Assembly (NCBI GenBank): GCA_965119715.1
Contig: OZ221969.1
Location: 1-64,000 of the forward strand
DNA: 64,000 bases
Source: JASBYZ01 sp029983705
Lineage (GTDB): Bacteria; Actinomycetota; Coriobacteriia; Coriobacteriales; JAEZZM01
Direction of reading: 5' to 3'
Below, piece after piece: positions 54,697-63,895 of this stretch. A program made the position numbers and the translations under genes. How positions within the stretch are numbered: the first letter of the stretch is position 1; each line of letters starts with the position of its first letter. The notes beneath the pieces are model-generated. The model was given only the letters and a program-made list of their open reading frames with translations. It did not search any database and had not been told where the DNA came from.

Positions 54697-55569
54697 TTAT
54701 TTCCACTCGATAACGCCCCAATTGAGGTGTGGCTTTGCGCCAGTCTCAGCATAGTCAGCATCAACTAGGCGGAAGCGAAGCTCATTGTCTCCAACCTTCC
54801 AAAGCTCAGTTCTAAGCTTGGTACCAGGAACTACAGGAGAGGTAACACGGGTCTTAAAGCGAGTCATGCGCTCAGGCTCACCTGGGAAATATGAAGCGAT
54901 AGCATGTCTCATAACCATACCTGCGTATGAAATTGCATGAGCAATTGGGCGCTCAAGGCCGGTTTGCTCGGTGTATGACCAGTCAATGTGTTGTTGGTGC
55001 CAGTCACCCATTAAGCGATAGATAAGTGCTTGGTTAAGGCCATAAACCTCATCAACAACAACATCTGGCTCACGATCTGGCATTTCAACGATGTCTTTTG
55101 GGGGCTTAGGTCCACCCCAACCACCGTCATAGATGCAGCAGTCCCAAGTCTCAGTGGTGCAGAGAAGGGTACCATCTTGTGAGTATGATTTACCGGTTTG
55201 CTTTGAGAGACAACCTCTACCCTCACCGCGGTCATATAAAGCGTCTTGGGTAACAAAGGTCTCAACATGGTCGTTCATCTTAAATGGAGCGTGGAATCTA
55301 ATATCAAAGCCCCAGTGTAGTGAACCTGCATAGTTGTAACCGTAGTCAAGAGTCTTGGTCATCTCTTCGTTTACAGTTAGAGGCACACCAAAGATTGGAA
55401 GTACTTTGAGGTCTGGATTGTGCTGATCGCCTTCGTTTACATACTCCAGGTCAGTTTTACCATCGTATGCAGCGTTACAACCTAAAGCGCAGATCTCAAG
55501 ATCTTTAAAGGTGTAGTCACGAACAAAAGGACCAAACTCTTTTCCTACAATTTCTGTGCTAATAGCCAT
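54697..55569 (-). CDS. MaoC/hot-dog acyl-CoA hydratase-dehydratase
   Basis: A 290-aa double hot-dog protein like FAS1-type or MaoC hydratases. The N-terminal half is degenerate. The C-terminal half bears the catalytic Asp/His pair in MGDWHQQHID and the following PIAHAIS (corresponding to the normal PIaHG). It would hydrate or dehydrate an acyl-CoA. In enterobacterial cai clusters this step is done by the crotonase CaiD, so this is a likely non-homologous replacement. Preceded by AAGGAGAAATACC. Confidence 0.85.
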   Translation of the reverse strand: MAISTEIVGKEFGPFVRDYTFKDLEICALGCNAAYDGKTDLEYVNEGDQHNPDLKVLPIFGVPLTVNEEMTKTLDYGYNYAGSLHWGFDIRFHAPFKMNDHVETFVTQDALYDRGEGRGCLSKQTGKSYSQDGTLLCTTETWDCCIYDGGWGGPKPPKDIVEMPDREPDVVVDEVYGLNQALIYRLMGDWHQQHIDWSYTEQTGLERPIAHAISYAGMVMRHAIASYFPGEPERMTRFKTRVTSPVVPGTKLRTELWKVGDNELRFRLVDADYAETGAKPHLNWGVIEWK

Positions 55570-55580
55570 GGTATTTCTCC

Positions 55581-57146
55581 TTACTTTAAAAGTTTCTTTT
55601 CAACTTTTAGGCTTACGGTCATAGGAAGTGAATCTCTGATTTCAATAAAACTAGGAATTTTAAAGGCAGCAATTTGACCATGTGCATAGTCAAAGAGCTC
55701 TTCTTCTGTGATGCTCATTCCAGCTTTTGGAACCACAAAAAGCTTGATTGCCATGTCTCTAATTGGGTCTTTTACGCCAATTACCGCAGCAGTTTCAACC
55801 TTTGGGTGGCTCTCAAAAAACTCTTCAAGCTCAAGAGATGAGATGTTTTCGCCTTGGCGCTTAATCATGTTTGACTTGCGGTCTACAAAGTAAAACCAAC
55901 CGTCTTCGTCCATATAGCCCTTATCGCCGGTGTAAAGCCAGTCATTTATTAAGGCTCGAGAAGTAGCTCGTTCATCTTCAAAGTATCCTTTCATAAGACT
56001 TATGCCAGGGATACCTTTAACAACAATCTCGCCTATCTCGCCCGCTTGAAGCTCATGGTCATGATCATCAAAAATCTTTACCTCATAGCCAATGCCAGCT
56101 CTACCAACTGATGGAAAGCGCTGCTCACCACTAGGGGGATCGGTAAGCACCCAGCCAATGCTCTCAGTTGAACCGTAGGTGTTTTGAATCTTTGTGTTGT
56201 AGCGAGATTCAAACTCTTCTTTTTCTTCAACTGAAATAGGTAAGAAATAGAGGACCCGTCTGAGGCTGTGATCTTGCTCTCCATCACGCGCAGGCTGTAG
56301 CAAAAGTGTCCTTACGATCATTGACACAGCCTGAGCAATGGTAGATTTGGTTTCTTTAATCTGTTCAATAAAACGAGAAGCTGAGTATTTCTCAAACAAA
56401 ATAATTGTCGCACCAACGTAGAGCACTGGCATAAGTGCTGCAAGTTGAAAGTTAGAGTGACAGGGTGGCATGTTGGTAAAAAACCTATCCGAATCAGATA
56501 GGGATACCTGCCATGCGCCATAAACACCTGAGTAAATCAAATTTGCCTGAGTAAGCATGACGCCCTTAGGATCAGCAGTGGTACCGGAAGTAAAGATGAT
56601 CTCTACTACCTCTTCACTTGGGGATAGCTCATCATATGCGTCAAAGTTCTCATGTGTTATTAAAGCGTTCTCGTTTATGAGATGAGTAAAGTTACCTGAG
56701 CTTTTGTTTGTATCATCAAGTCTTGCAATAAGCACGCCATGCTCTAAGAGCTTATGCTTTTGTGCAAGCTTTTGATAAACCTCAGCACAGGGAGACTCGA
56801 CTATTGCTAGCTTTGCCTTTGTTTTAATGAGCTTATACTCAATTTCGCTTTCTTCTGCCTGCTCATTTATTGGCACGTATATAGCACCAATAAAGCTTGA
56901 TGCAAAGAGTAGCGAGATAAACTCAGGACAAGCATGTAGCTGGCTTACTATTAAATCGCCCTTTTTAATTCCTAGATCTAAGAGCACTTTTGCGCTCTGT
57001 AAGATGTAGTTATAAAACTCTGTATAGCTAAAAGAGCGGCGTGATTTATTGGCACCCTCAAAGAGTAAGAACTCCTTATTTGGATGTTCTTTTACTTGAT
57101 GCATCCATAGTTCAAGTAAATTACTTTTGTAGGTAATACCTGCCAT
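55581..57146 (-). CDS. CaiC-like acyl-CoA ligase (carnitine/crotonobetaine type)
   Basis: A 521-aa ANL-superfamily enzyme. The AMP-binding motif is IIFTSGTTADPKGVMLTQAN near residue 187, followed by NTYGSTESIGWV, YTGDKGYMDEDGWFYFVDRK and NMIKRQGENISSLELEEF. The terminal segment SLPMTVSLKVEKKLL carries the catalytic Lys position, although the usual G-K is L-K. The overall layout closely follows E. coli CaiC. It activates a carboxylate with ATP and CoA, forming AMP and pyrophosphate. ATG at 57146 has AGGGGG seven bases ahead; a GTG two codons earlier is too close. Confidence 0.88.
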   Translation of the reverse strand: MAGITYKSNLLELWMHQVKEHPNKEFLLFEGANKSRRSFSYTEFYNYILQSAKVLLDLGIKKGDLIVSQLHACPEFISLLFASSFIGAIYVPINEQAEESEIEYKLIKTKAKLAIVESPCAEVYQKLAQKHKLLEHGVLIARLDDTNKSSGNFTHLINENALITHENFDAYDELSPSEEVVEIIFTSGTTADPKGVMLTQANLIYSGVYGAWQVSLSDSDRFFTNMPPCHSNFQLAALMPVLYVGATIILFEKYSASRFIEQIKETKSTIAQAVSMIVRTLLLQPARDGEQDHSLRRVLYFLPISVEEKEEFESRYNTKIQNTYGSTESIGWVLTDPPSGEQRFPSVGRAGIGYEVKIFDDHDHELQAGEIGEIVVKGIPGISLMKGYFEDERATSRALINDWLYTGDKGYMDEDGWFYFVDRKSNMIKRQGENISSLELEEFFESHPKVETAAVIGVKDPIRDMAIKLFVVPKAGMSITEEELFDYAHGQIAAFKIPSFIEIRDSLPMTVSLKVEKKLLK

Positions 57147-57175
57147 AATCACGCCCCCTTACTACTAATTCGTCT

Positions 57176-58393
57176 TTACTCTTCTACAACTTTGATAATG
57201 CCGTCAGCTTTAAGCTTTTCGATCTCTTCAGCTGAGTAACCAAGTTTGTCTAAGATGTATGGACCATCTTCACCTTGGTGAGGCATTGGTCTCCAGATTT
57301 TTCCTGGGTTGTTTTTAAACTTAGGAAGGATGTCAAGACCCTTGAAGGTGTCTCCATCAGCGGTCTCCCACTCAGTCCAGTTATTTCTGAGCTTTAAGTG
57401 CTCTTCATTTAAGAGGTCAGGGATTTCGTTCATTACCTGAACAGCAATTCTGTGATCTGCAAAGTCCTCTTCGATGTCATACTTGCTGCGAACAGCGCAG
57501 TACTCTTCAAACTTAGACTCAATCTCTTGAGCGTGTGGGTTTGAAAGCCAGAGAGCTGAGCAGTCCTCAGGAATATCTTCAGTACCCCAGAGGTGTCCTA
57601 AACCAATTGACTCTAAGAAGTACTTGTTTTGGTCAACGCCATAGAGGCATACACCTAAGAAGCCATCCTTGCACTTGTACTCACCAATACCGCAGAGGTT
57701 TTGGTTACGAGCACCAGGTCTTGGCCAGAGAATTCCTTCGTTTAAGTAATCTACGAGGTAGTATTGGCCAATGTACATGAGGGTCTCATACATAGCAAGG
57801 TCGATGCTCTCGCCCTGACCGGTCTTCTCTGCATGATAGAGCGCTGCAAGAGATGATGATGCGATAAAGAGGGTGTTGAAGTAGTCACCAGCGTATGGGC
57901 CAGGGTTCATTGGCTGCTCTTGGGTACCATTTTGGCTCATGTAGCCAGAGTATGCCATAACGGTGAGGTCGTAAGCTGCGCGCTTAACCATCTTTGGATC
58001 ACCAGTTTGACCAAAGCCAGATACGTGAACAATAACGAGTTTAGGGTTGATCTCCCAAAGTACCTCATCGGTAATACCCTTTCTTGCCCAGGTACCACCC
58101 TTAGATGCCTCAATAAAGATGTCAGCATCTTTGATGAGCTTAAAGAAGATTTCTTTTCCTTCTTCTGAGAAGTAGTTGATAGCTAAGCTTCTAACGTTTC
58201 TTCTCTCAGCTTGCTTGATGTATGGGGTATCTCTGATGGTGTCACCAGCGCCAGTGTTCTCGAGCCAGGTAACGTCAGCACCCCAATCCGCAAACATTGA
58301 TGCTGCTTTTGGTACTGCAAGCTCTACTGCTGCATAAACTACTTTTACGCCGTCGAGCAAACCAAAGCTTGGTTTTTCTTGATTGATAGCCAT
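57176..58393 (-). CDS. CaiB-like CoA-transferase
   Basis: A 405-aa family III CoA-transferase. It closely resembles E. coli CaiB throughout: FADWGADVTWLENTGAGDTI at the start, IFIEASKGGTWARKGITDEV, the catalytic-Asp region GPYAGDYFNTLF near residue 169, DIAMYETLMYIGQYYL and MPKFKNNPGKIWRPMPHQGE at the end. It swaps CoA between the product acyl-CoA and incoming substrate, saving ATP. Flanked by caiA- and caiC-like genes in the same operon. Confidence 0.9.
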   Translation of the reverse strand: MAINQEKPSFGLLDGVKVVYAAVELAVPKAASMFADWGADVTWLENTGAGDTIRDTPYIKQAERRNVRSLAINYFSEEGKEIFFKLIKDADIFIEASKGGTWARKGITDEVLWEINPKLVIVHVSGFGQTGDPKMVKRAAYDLTVMAYSGYMSQNGTQEQPMNPGPYAGDYFNTLFIASSSLAALYHAEKTGQGESIDLAMYETLMYIGQYYLVDYLNEGILWPRPGARNQNLCGIGEYKCKDGFLGVCLYGVDQNKYFLESIGLGHLWGTEDIPEDCSALWLSNPHAQEIESKFEEYCAVRSKYDIEEDFADHRIAVQVMNEIPDLLNEEHLKLRNNWTEWETADGDTFKGLDILPKFKNNPGKIWRPMPHQGEDGPYILDKLGYSAEEIEKLKADGIIKVVEE

Positions 58394-58413
58394 AATAACT
58401 AATCACTCATCCC

Positions 58414-59559
58414 TTATTTTCTAAATGGTTTTAGAGCAAATTTAGAAGCAGTTAAGATCATCATTTCGTCAGTACCACCAGAAACACGGTCAACACGGAG
58501 GTCTCTCCAGATTCTATTAATGCGGTGCTCAGAAGCTACAGCGATACCACCAAAGAGTTGCATTGCATGGTCTACAACCTCAAATGCAGCATTTGGGCAG
58601 TAGTACTTGCACATAGCAGCAAGTTTAGGATCGGTCTTGCCCTTGGTGTCAGCATCCCAAGCAGTTTCATAAAGCATGTTCTTCATAGCGTTTAAGTGGA
58701 TGATCATCTCGGTGATCTTAATTGAAGTAAGTTGGAACTTAGCAATAGGCTTACCAAATGCTTCGCGCTCGTTAACGTATTGAGCAACGTCGTTAAATAC
58801 GCAAAGTGCACTACCGTAGTTGCAAGCACCAACTAAGAAACGCTCAAAGTTAAAGTCGTTGATACCACGTCTAAAGCCGTTACCCTCGATACCAAAGATG
58901 TCCTTTTCTTCGAGCTCAACATCATCAAGGTATACCTCACAGCAGCTGTCCATTCTTAGACCAAGCTTGGTGAGAGGTGAAAGTGAGATTCCTGGGAGAG
59001 ACATGTCAACAAAGAACTCAGTAAATACTTCTGGATCATCGGCATTTCTAGCCATGATGATTAGGTACTTAACACCCTTTGCTGAGGTGATAAAGGTCTT
59101 GGTTCCGTTGAGGTAAATCTTGCCATCGCGTCTGGTGTAGGTGGTTGATAGTGCTCCAACATCTGAACCAGCGCCTGGCTCGGTACAAGCTGAGTTGAAG
59201 ATTTGCTCGCCAGTACCTAGGCTTGCCATAACTTTTTCGATCTGCTCTTCAGTGCCCTCACGTAAAACAGTCTCAAAGCCTGGGAGTTGGTAGAGGATGT
59301 AGGTTGGTCCACCAAGTTTACCTAATACCTCATATACTGCCATTAAGGTAACCATAGGTTGCTCAAGGCCAAGTCCACCGTGCTCTTCTGGGAGCATGAT
59401 TCTGTCAAAGCCAAGTTCGCAAAGACCCTTTACCCAACGAATTGGATACTCGTGCTTTTCATCGCACTCGTGAAAATAGGTTTCCCAGTTCTCGCTTTCC
59501 ATGTAGTCTTGAAAGCTGTCAACAATAAGTTGTTGATCTTCTGATAGATTGAAGTCCAT
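58414..59559 (-). CDS. CaiA-like acyl-CoA dehydrogenase / enoyl-CoA reductase
   Basis: A 381-aa flavoprotein. It opens [20 protein letters not shown], strongly like E. coli CaiA, and carries [40 protein letters not shown] and [20 protein letters not shown]; the Glu in GTDEMM lies near the usual active-site position. CaiA reduces crotonobetainyl-CoA to gamma-butyrobetainyl-CoA using electrons from Fix/ETF proteins. fixX and fixC are in the same region. The substrate here may differ. It begins 2 nt after the esterase stop codon. Confidence 0.9.
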   Translation of the reverse strand: MDFNLSEDQQLIVDSFQDYMESENWETYFHECDEKHEYPIRWVKGLCELGFDRIMLPEEHGGLGLEQPMVTLMAVYEVLGKLGGPTYILYQLPGFETVLREGTEEQIEKVMASLGTGEQIFNSACTEPGAGSDVGALSTTYTRRDGKIYLNGTKTFITSAKGVKYLIIMARNADDPEVFTEFFVDMSLPGISLSPLTKLGLRMDSCCEVYLDDVELEEKDIFGIEGNGFRRGINDFNFERFLVGACNYGSALCVFNDVAQYVNEREAFGKPIAKFQLTSIKITEMIIHLNAMKNMLYETAWDADTKGKTDPKLAAMCKYYCPNAAFEVVDHAMQLFGGIAVASEHRINRIWRDLRVDRVSGGTDEMMILTASKFALKPFRK

Positions 59560-59561
59560 TG

Positions 59562-60548
59562 TTATTTCCCTTCTGTTTCTAATACTTCTCTAAAAAACTC
59601 ACTCGCGTGTTCTAAAGCAAGATTTGCTTCTGGTAATTGCTTGGTGTAGTGCAAGAAGGCGTGAATTAGGCCTTCAAACATTTCGTACTTGTGTGGGATT
59701 TCATACTCGCGGCATACTGCTGCAAGTGCCTTTGAATCATCAACAAGTGGGTCATACTCTGCAGAAGCTATATACATAGCTGGTACGTCGTGAGACATAT
59801 CGTTTAAGAGGATGTTTGCATAAGGGCTTTCTTCAAGGTCTTTTACATCCTTTGAGTAAAGCTCCTTATAAAACTTCCAGTCAGCTTCTGTAAGACCATC
59901 CCAAGGACCACCAAGAAGTCTTTGAGAGGCAGAGTCTTTAAGTCCAAACCATCCGTAGAATAAGAGGAGTGCTCTTACAGACTTAAAAACCTCACGCTCC
60001 TTATCTCTGAGGTAGAAAAAAGCACCAGCGCTTAAGTTTGCGCCTCCACTATCGCCGGCAAAGGCGATGCGGTCCTTATCGACCCCAAAATCTTGAGCAT
60101 GCTCAGCTAAATACTCACAAGCGTTAGCAATCTCAACTACCGCCTGAGGAAACTTAGCCTCAGGCGAAAGTGAATAGTTAAGAGAAACAACAACGCTCTT
60201 TGAGTTTTGAGCAAGAATGCGTGACATACGTGAGTGGGTCACATAGTTGCCAAGCACGTATCCTCCACCGTGTGAGTAAACAATGAGTGGAAGCTTAGCG
60301 TCTGCTTGGGCATCTTCTGGGTAGAAAACGCGCGCCTCGATAGAACCAAACTCAGTAGGAATCTCAATGTCCTCAGTTTTAAGTTGAGGTCCACCTTCAA
60401 TCCAATACTCACGACTTTTGGTGTAGTTCTCGCGCATCTTTTCATAACCAACTGAGGTATCGTTGGCATCTCCTGCTAAATAATTATCTTTATCAAGCGC
60501 AGCCTTCATATCTGGGCTGATTTTTGAGAGCACATCAATCTTGTTCAT
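59562..60548 (-). CDS. alpha/beta hydrolase, HSL-type esterase
   Basis: A 328-aa hydrolase with the hormone-sensitive lipase motif [10 protein letters not shown] (oxyanion hole) near residue 93. The nucleophile is in [13 protein letters not shown] near residue 167, the acid in [10 protein letters not shown] and the His in GLIHAFLHY near residue 300. It probably splits a carboxyl ester. In this cluster it could release a free acid, for example from an acylated carnitine-like compound, for the CoA ligase. No signal peptide, so it acts in the cytoplasm after import. It follows the first MFS gene by 6 nt. Confidence 0.88.
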   Translation of the reverse strand: MNKIDVLSKISPDMKAALDKDNYLAGDANDTSVGYEKMRENYTKSREYWIEGGPQLKTEDIEIPTEFGSIEARVFYPEDAQADAKLPLIVYSHGGGYVLGNYVTHSRMSRILAQNSKSVVVSLNYSLSPEAKFPQAVVEIANACEYLAEHAQDFGVDKDRIAFAGDSGGANLSAGAFFYLRDKEREVFKSVRALLLFYGWFGLKDSASQRLLGGPWDGLTEADWKFYKELYSKDVKDLEESPYANILLNDMSHDVPAMYIASAEYDPLVDDSKALAAVCREYEIPHKYEMFEGLIHAFLHYTKQLPEANLALEHASEFFREVLETEGK

Positions 60549-60554
60549 GGCGCT

Positions 60555-61850
60555 TTAAGCTTCTACTTCAACTTTGTTTGGTTTTTGCTCAGCCATCTTT
60601 AAGCCGTAACGTCTTACCATGAATGCTGAGAAGATACCAATTACTGAAAATACTGCAAGTACCAAGAAGATCGTGCCAAATGCATCGTTTCCTTGGGCGT
60701 CAATCATTCCACCAAACCAGGTGTGAATGAAGGTATCAGGTAAGAATCCAACTACTGAAAGGATTCCTGATGCTGCACCAAAGATTGGAAGTGGAACGTT
60801 TGCCTCGGTAAGGGTTGAAGAACCAATTGAGAATGCACCATAGGTAAAGAAACCAAGGAGCACAATTAAGATTGCGATAATGGTAACCATGCCCGCATCT
60901 TTAGGTAAGAAGATAAATGAAAGAGCAATAGCAACACTGCCCACCATCAAAATCATGATTGACTTAGAAGGTGACTTTAAAATCTCTGCAAGTTTACCTG
61001 CAATAGGTCCAGCTAAAAGACCAATTCCGTAAGTTCTGATAATTCCTACTATTGAAACAATAGCAATAGGTGCGAGGTAAACGTTTTGTAAAAATGGAGT
61101 GGTGTAGGTAGCACCCATGTATACCGCGTAGAGGAAGAACATGGTGATTGCTGACCAAATAACACCAGGATTTTGAGCAGCTTTCTTCATACCCTTGAGG
61201 TCTAGACCCTTAGCGTTAGGATCAATTTCTGATTTAAAGTTAGGGATAAAGAAGAATGAAAGAATACCAAGAGTTAGGATGATAGCACCAAGTACTACTA
61301 ATACAACTTGAATGGCTTGAGCTTGGTTTGCAATGCTTGAAACAATAGCGGTGTTGATAAGACCGATAACAAGACCAGCAACACCATAGATTGAATAGCT
61401 TACGCCAATACGGCTTGGATACTCATCTTCTGCAAAGATAAGTCTAATAAGCTTAAAGCGGGTTCCCCACCAAATTAAGATTGAGGTAACACCCATGCCA
61501 ACAAATACAATGTATAGTGTTGTTAAGCTAGGTAGCATTGCATAGATGAAAGTAAGGATTGCTGTTCCAACAAAACCTACCCAAGCAAGGGTGCGCATTC
61601 TGATTTTATCGGCCAAGATTCCTGAAGGCAGATAACAAATCATAGCGGTGATTGAGTAAGCACCTAGGAGTGCTCCAAGGTCCGCGTTGGTTACACCGAG
61701 TCCTTGAATGAGTGGATCGTAAAATACGTTCTTTAGATAGGCTGGGGTATAGATAATTGAACTACCCATACTGATCAAAATAAGTAAGAACCATTGGTGA
61801 AAGGTGGAAAGATCTTTATAGCTCTTTTCCTCCCTTTGCAAAGCTTTCAT
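60555..61850 (-). CDS. MFS transporter heading the carnitine-like operon
   Basis: A 431-aa, 12-helix carrier. The N-terminal DLSTFHQWFLLILISMGSSI and LPSGILADKIRMRTLAWVGF and the C-terminal GIFSAFMVRRYGLKMAEQKP mark it as an MFS carrier. Substrate unknown; it resembles MFS carriers common next to such CoA-pathway genes in Coriobacteriia. First gene of the operon, with AAAGGGGCTTCA ahead of ATG and a leader hairpin. It is divergent from the LuxR gene, so co-regulation is likely. It replaces the BCCT carrier CaiT. Confidence 0.82.
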   Translation of the reverse strand: MKALQREEKSYKDLSTFHQWFLLILISMGSSIIYTPAYLKNVFYDPLIQGLGVTNADLGALLGAYSITAMICYLPSGILADKIRMRTLAWVGFVGTAILTFIYAMLPSLTTLYIVFVGMGVTSILIWWGTRFKLIRLIFAEDEYPSRIGVSYSIYGVAGLVIGLINTAIVSSIANQAQAIQVVLVVLGAIILTLGILSFFFIPNFKSEIDPNAKGLDLKGMKKAAQNPGVIWSAITMFFLYAVYMGATYTTPFLQNVYLAPIAIVSIVGIIRTYGIGLLAGPIAGKLAEILKSPSKSIMILMVGSVAIALSFIFLPKDAGMVTIIAILIVLLGFFTYGAFSIGSSTLTEANVPLPIFGAASGILSVVGFLPDTFIHTWFGGMIDAQGNDAFGTIFLVLAVFSVIGIFSAFMVRRYGLKMAEQKPNKVEVEA

Positions 61851-61868
61851 TGAAGCCCCTTTCTAGTA

Positions 61869-61900
61869 AAAAGTATCGCTTGTAGATGTTTGATACTTTT
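61869..61900 (-). promoter_or_regulatory. leader hairpin of the carnitine-like operon
   Basis: A perfect 9-bp pair AAAAGTATC / GATACTTTT with a 14-nt loop lies 18 nt before the first MFS start on the minus strand, and T bases follow it. It may be an attenuator or a transcript-stabilising hairpin in the leader. It is A/T-rich, so its termination strength is uncertain. Confidence 0.45.
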
Positions 61901-61955
61901 GCCAACGAAACTTTAATTCCGATGTCCCAAACTTACCTGAGGAGGTAATTTATAA

Positions 61956-62000
61956 ATCACTAATTGATTAGTATTTGGGCTTTACTTAAAAATTAGTGAT
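61956..62000. promoter_or_regulatory. candidate operator in the LuxR/MFS divergent region
   Basis: A 10-bp perfect inverted repeat ATCACTAATT (61956-61965) and AATTAGTGAT (61991-62000) lies in the 219-nt divergent region. The left arm is also part of ACTAAT-TG-ATTAGT (61959-61972), so three half-sites of one type occur. This is a good candidate binding site for the LuxR regulator whose gene begins at 62070. Confidence 0.55.
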
Positions 62001-62069
62001 GGTCTAAGCTGGTATTTTGGCTATCGTTAGTTAGGCTGAAAAAAGATTAAACGTAGACTGGAAAAGGGT

Positions 62070-63530
62070 ATGGATCTAAAAATAAATTCGATTTTTACTG
62101 GTTCAAAAGAAGCAATCTTAAAATTTTGGTGGCTTGCCTTTGGTTTTCTAATTGCCTGGCATCACTGCTACTGGTTTTCGTATTCAAACTTCTTTAATGC
62201 GGAGTTACTGTCCCAAGTTGTCACCTACACCTGGCTTATAAATCTCGCATCCTTTGTAGGTACAATCGTTTTTGTTATCGTCTCTCAAAGATCAAAGCTC
62301 TCAATTAGTCCAAACGACAAATACTTTACCGTTCGAATAGTTTCAGCCTCAATTATTTTGGCGATAAGCTCGCTTGCCTTAAGTTTTTTAAACGGCATAA
62401 ATGACCTATTTTTAATTGCCTATGCCTTGAGTGTGATTATGGGAGTTGCTGAGGCAACTCTTTGGATACTTTGGGGTGTGCTTTCTACCTACCTAAAGGT
62501 TAGTTTTTCAATTAGAAACACCGGCTACATCATTGGAGGCCTGATGCTTATTTCATCACTCATCTCAATGTTTATGCCAAAGGTAATCTCTTCAATCTTT
62601 ATTGCGCTTATGCCGCTTATCTTTTTATTGCTTTTGCTTTTACTCTTAAAAAAGACTGATGTCTCATTTTTTACAAGCCAGCCACCACAGATTCAAAAAG
62701 ATGAGAGCGCTATCTCAATCATTCAACGCATCTGTATTGGAGTGTTTGTAGCAGCATTTTCTTGCTATTACTTAATTGCAATTATTCCGTGGGAAGACTT
62801 AATTTTTCAGCAGAGAAGCTTTGAGATAGGCACCTTATTGGGAGCTATTTTGCTGGTAATTATGGGTGGATATGCCCACCTCAGTAAGTACAGAAACCTC
62901 TTTGGTTCATCTTTTAACCTAATGTTTTCAGTACTCTTAGTTGCCTTTATGTTCTTCTTACTTGACCAAAGCTATTATTTAGCTTCATTTTTATTAGCAC
63001 TCTCAGTATTTACCGTGCTTGAAGTTGAAATCATTGCCTTTTTTGCTCGTCTTACTGCTAACGGGTTTTTATCATCAGTGCTTGCCTTTGGTTTTGCTGC
63101 TGGATTTGCCCGTGCAGGTATTTTAGGCGGAAATACCTTGGCTGTTTTTTACGAGGCATTTCCTGAATTCAGAGCCCAGGTCTATGAGATGACAGGACTT
63201 ATTTTGGCAGTAATTTTGCTCTTTAGCTTTATTTCTGTTATCAAGCAAAGCTACGCCATTGATAAGATCACTCAAATTGATGATTTTAACGAGCGCATGA
63301 TTGCCGTATCTGAGCACATCTCAAAAGAGTTTGCACTCTCCCCTAAAGAAAGCGAAGTTCTTACCGAGTTTGCCTTAAACAAAACTGCGGAAGAGATTGC
63401 TGAGAGCATGCAGCTTTCAATCCATACCATCAATACGCATATCAGGCATATTTACGAAAAAACTGGCATTCACAGAAAGAATGACTTACTTAAATATATC
63501 CATAAGCTTGGCGATGAGATCTTTAACTAA
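62070..63530 (+). CDS. membrane-bound LuxR-family regulator
   Basis: A 486-aa protein. Residues 1-395 form about 12 transmembrane helices, beginning WWLAFGFLIAWHHCYWF. A C-terminal GerE/LuxR helix-turn-helix lies at about 420-480 (LSPKESEVLTEFALNKTAEE, MQLSIHTINTHIRHIYEKTG). This layout is typical of Eggerthellaceae and other Coriobacteriia, where many such genes flank catabolic or respiratory clusters. The membrane part is thought to sense a ligand directly. It is divergent from the MFS-led operon and converges with fixX. Confidence 0.93.
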   Translation: MDLKINSIFTGSKEAILKFWWLAFGFLIAWHHCYWFSYSNFFNAELLSQVVTYTWLINLASFVGTIVFVIVSQRSKLSISPNDKYFTVRIVSASIILAISSLALSFLNGINDLFLIAYALSVIMGVAEATLWILWGVLSTYLKVSFSIRNTGYIIGGLMLISSLISMFMPKVISSIFIALMPLIFLLLLLLLLKKTDVSFFTSQPPQIQKDESAISIIQRICIGVFVAAFSCYYLIAIIPWEDLIFQQRSFEIGTLLGAILLVIMGGYAHLSKYRNLFGSSFNLMFSVLLVAFMFFLLDQSYYLASFLLALSVFTVLEVEIIAFFARLTANGFLSSVLAFGFAAGFARAGILGGNTLAVFYEAFPEFRAQVYEMTGLILAVILLFSFISVIKQSYAIDKITQIDDFNERMIAVSEHISKEFALSPKESEVLTEFALNKTAEEIAESMQLSIHTINTHIRHIYEKTGIHRKNDLLKYIHKLGDEIFN

Positions 63531-63541
63531 ATAAAATAAGA

Positions 63542-63567
63542 GGCCGGCTGCTTAAAAGCAACCGGCC
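63542..63567 (-). terminator. terminator of the fix operon
   Basis: A 12-bp stem (GGCCGGTTGCTT / AAGCAGCCGGCC) with a 2-base apex, followed on the minus strand by TCTTATTTTATTTAG. One pair is U-G on the minus strand but a C-A mismatch on the plus strand, so it suits the fixX direction; it may also slow luxR transcription. Confidence 0.85.
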
Positions 63568-63598
63568 CAGTTTGTAAGATAAGTAAGGGACTTATATC

Positions 63599-63895
63599 TT
63601 AACCAAAGCGGTACTCTACGCCCATCATTGGCTCTGGATATTTCCACTTAGCCAAGATAGTGTCTTCTGCAATGATTCGGCAGGTACCACACTCAAGACA
63701 TCCTGCATAGTCAAATGACTTATTGCCTTCTTCATCTCTTTTGTAAAGAGCTGCAGGACATGCAAGGATGAGCTTTTCAAACTCTTCATCTGATGGGTTT
63801 TCTACAAGTTCGATGTGAGCGTTTTCTTCATCTACTTCGTACTTGTTTAAAGCTAAATACTCATCAGTGTTCGTCTCTATACGAATGTTTCTCAT
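63599..63895 (-). CDS. fixX: ferredoxin-like protein FixX
   Basis: A 98-aa ferredoxin-like protein closely matching E. coli FixX from the carnitine pathway. It carries ACPAALYKRDEEG and FDYAGCLECGTCRIIAEDTI, the Cys-rich cluster motif, then WKYPEPMMGVEYRFG at the end. It partners FixC and the FixA/FixB ETF to pass electrons to acyl-CoA reductases like CaiA. It overlaps the fixC stop by four bases (ATGA). Confidence 0.93.
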   Translation of the reverse strand: MRNIRIETNTDEYLALNKYEVDEENAHIELVENPSDEEFEKLILACPAALYKRDEEGNKSFDYAGCLECGTCRIIAEDTILAKWKYPEPMMGVEYRFG

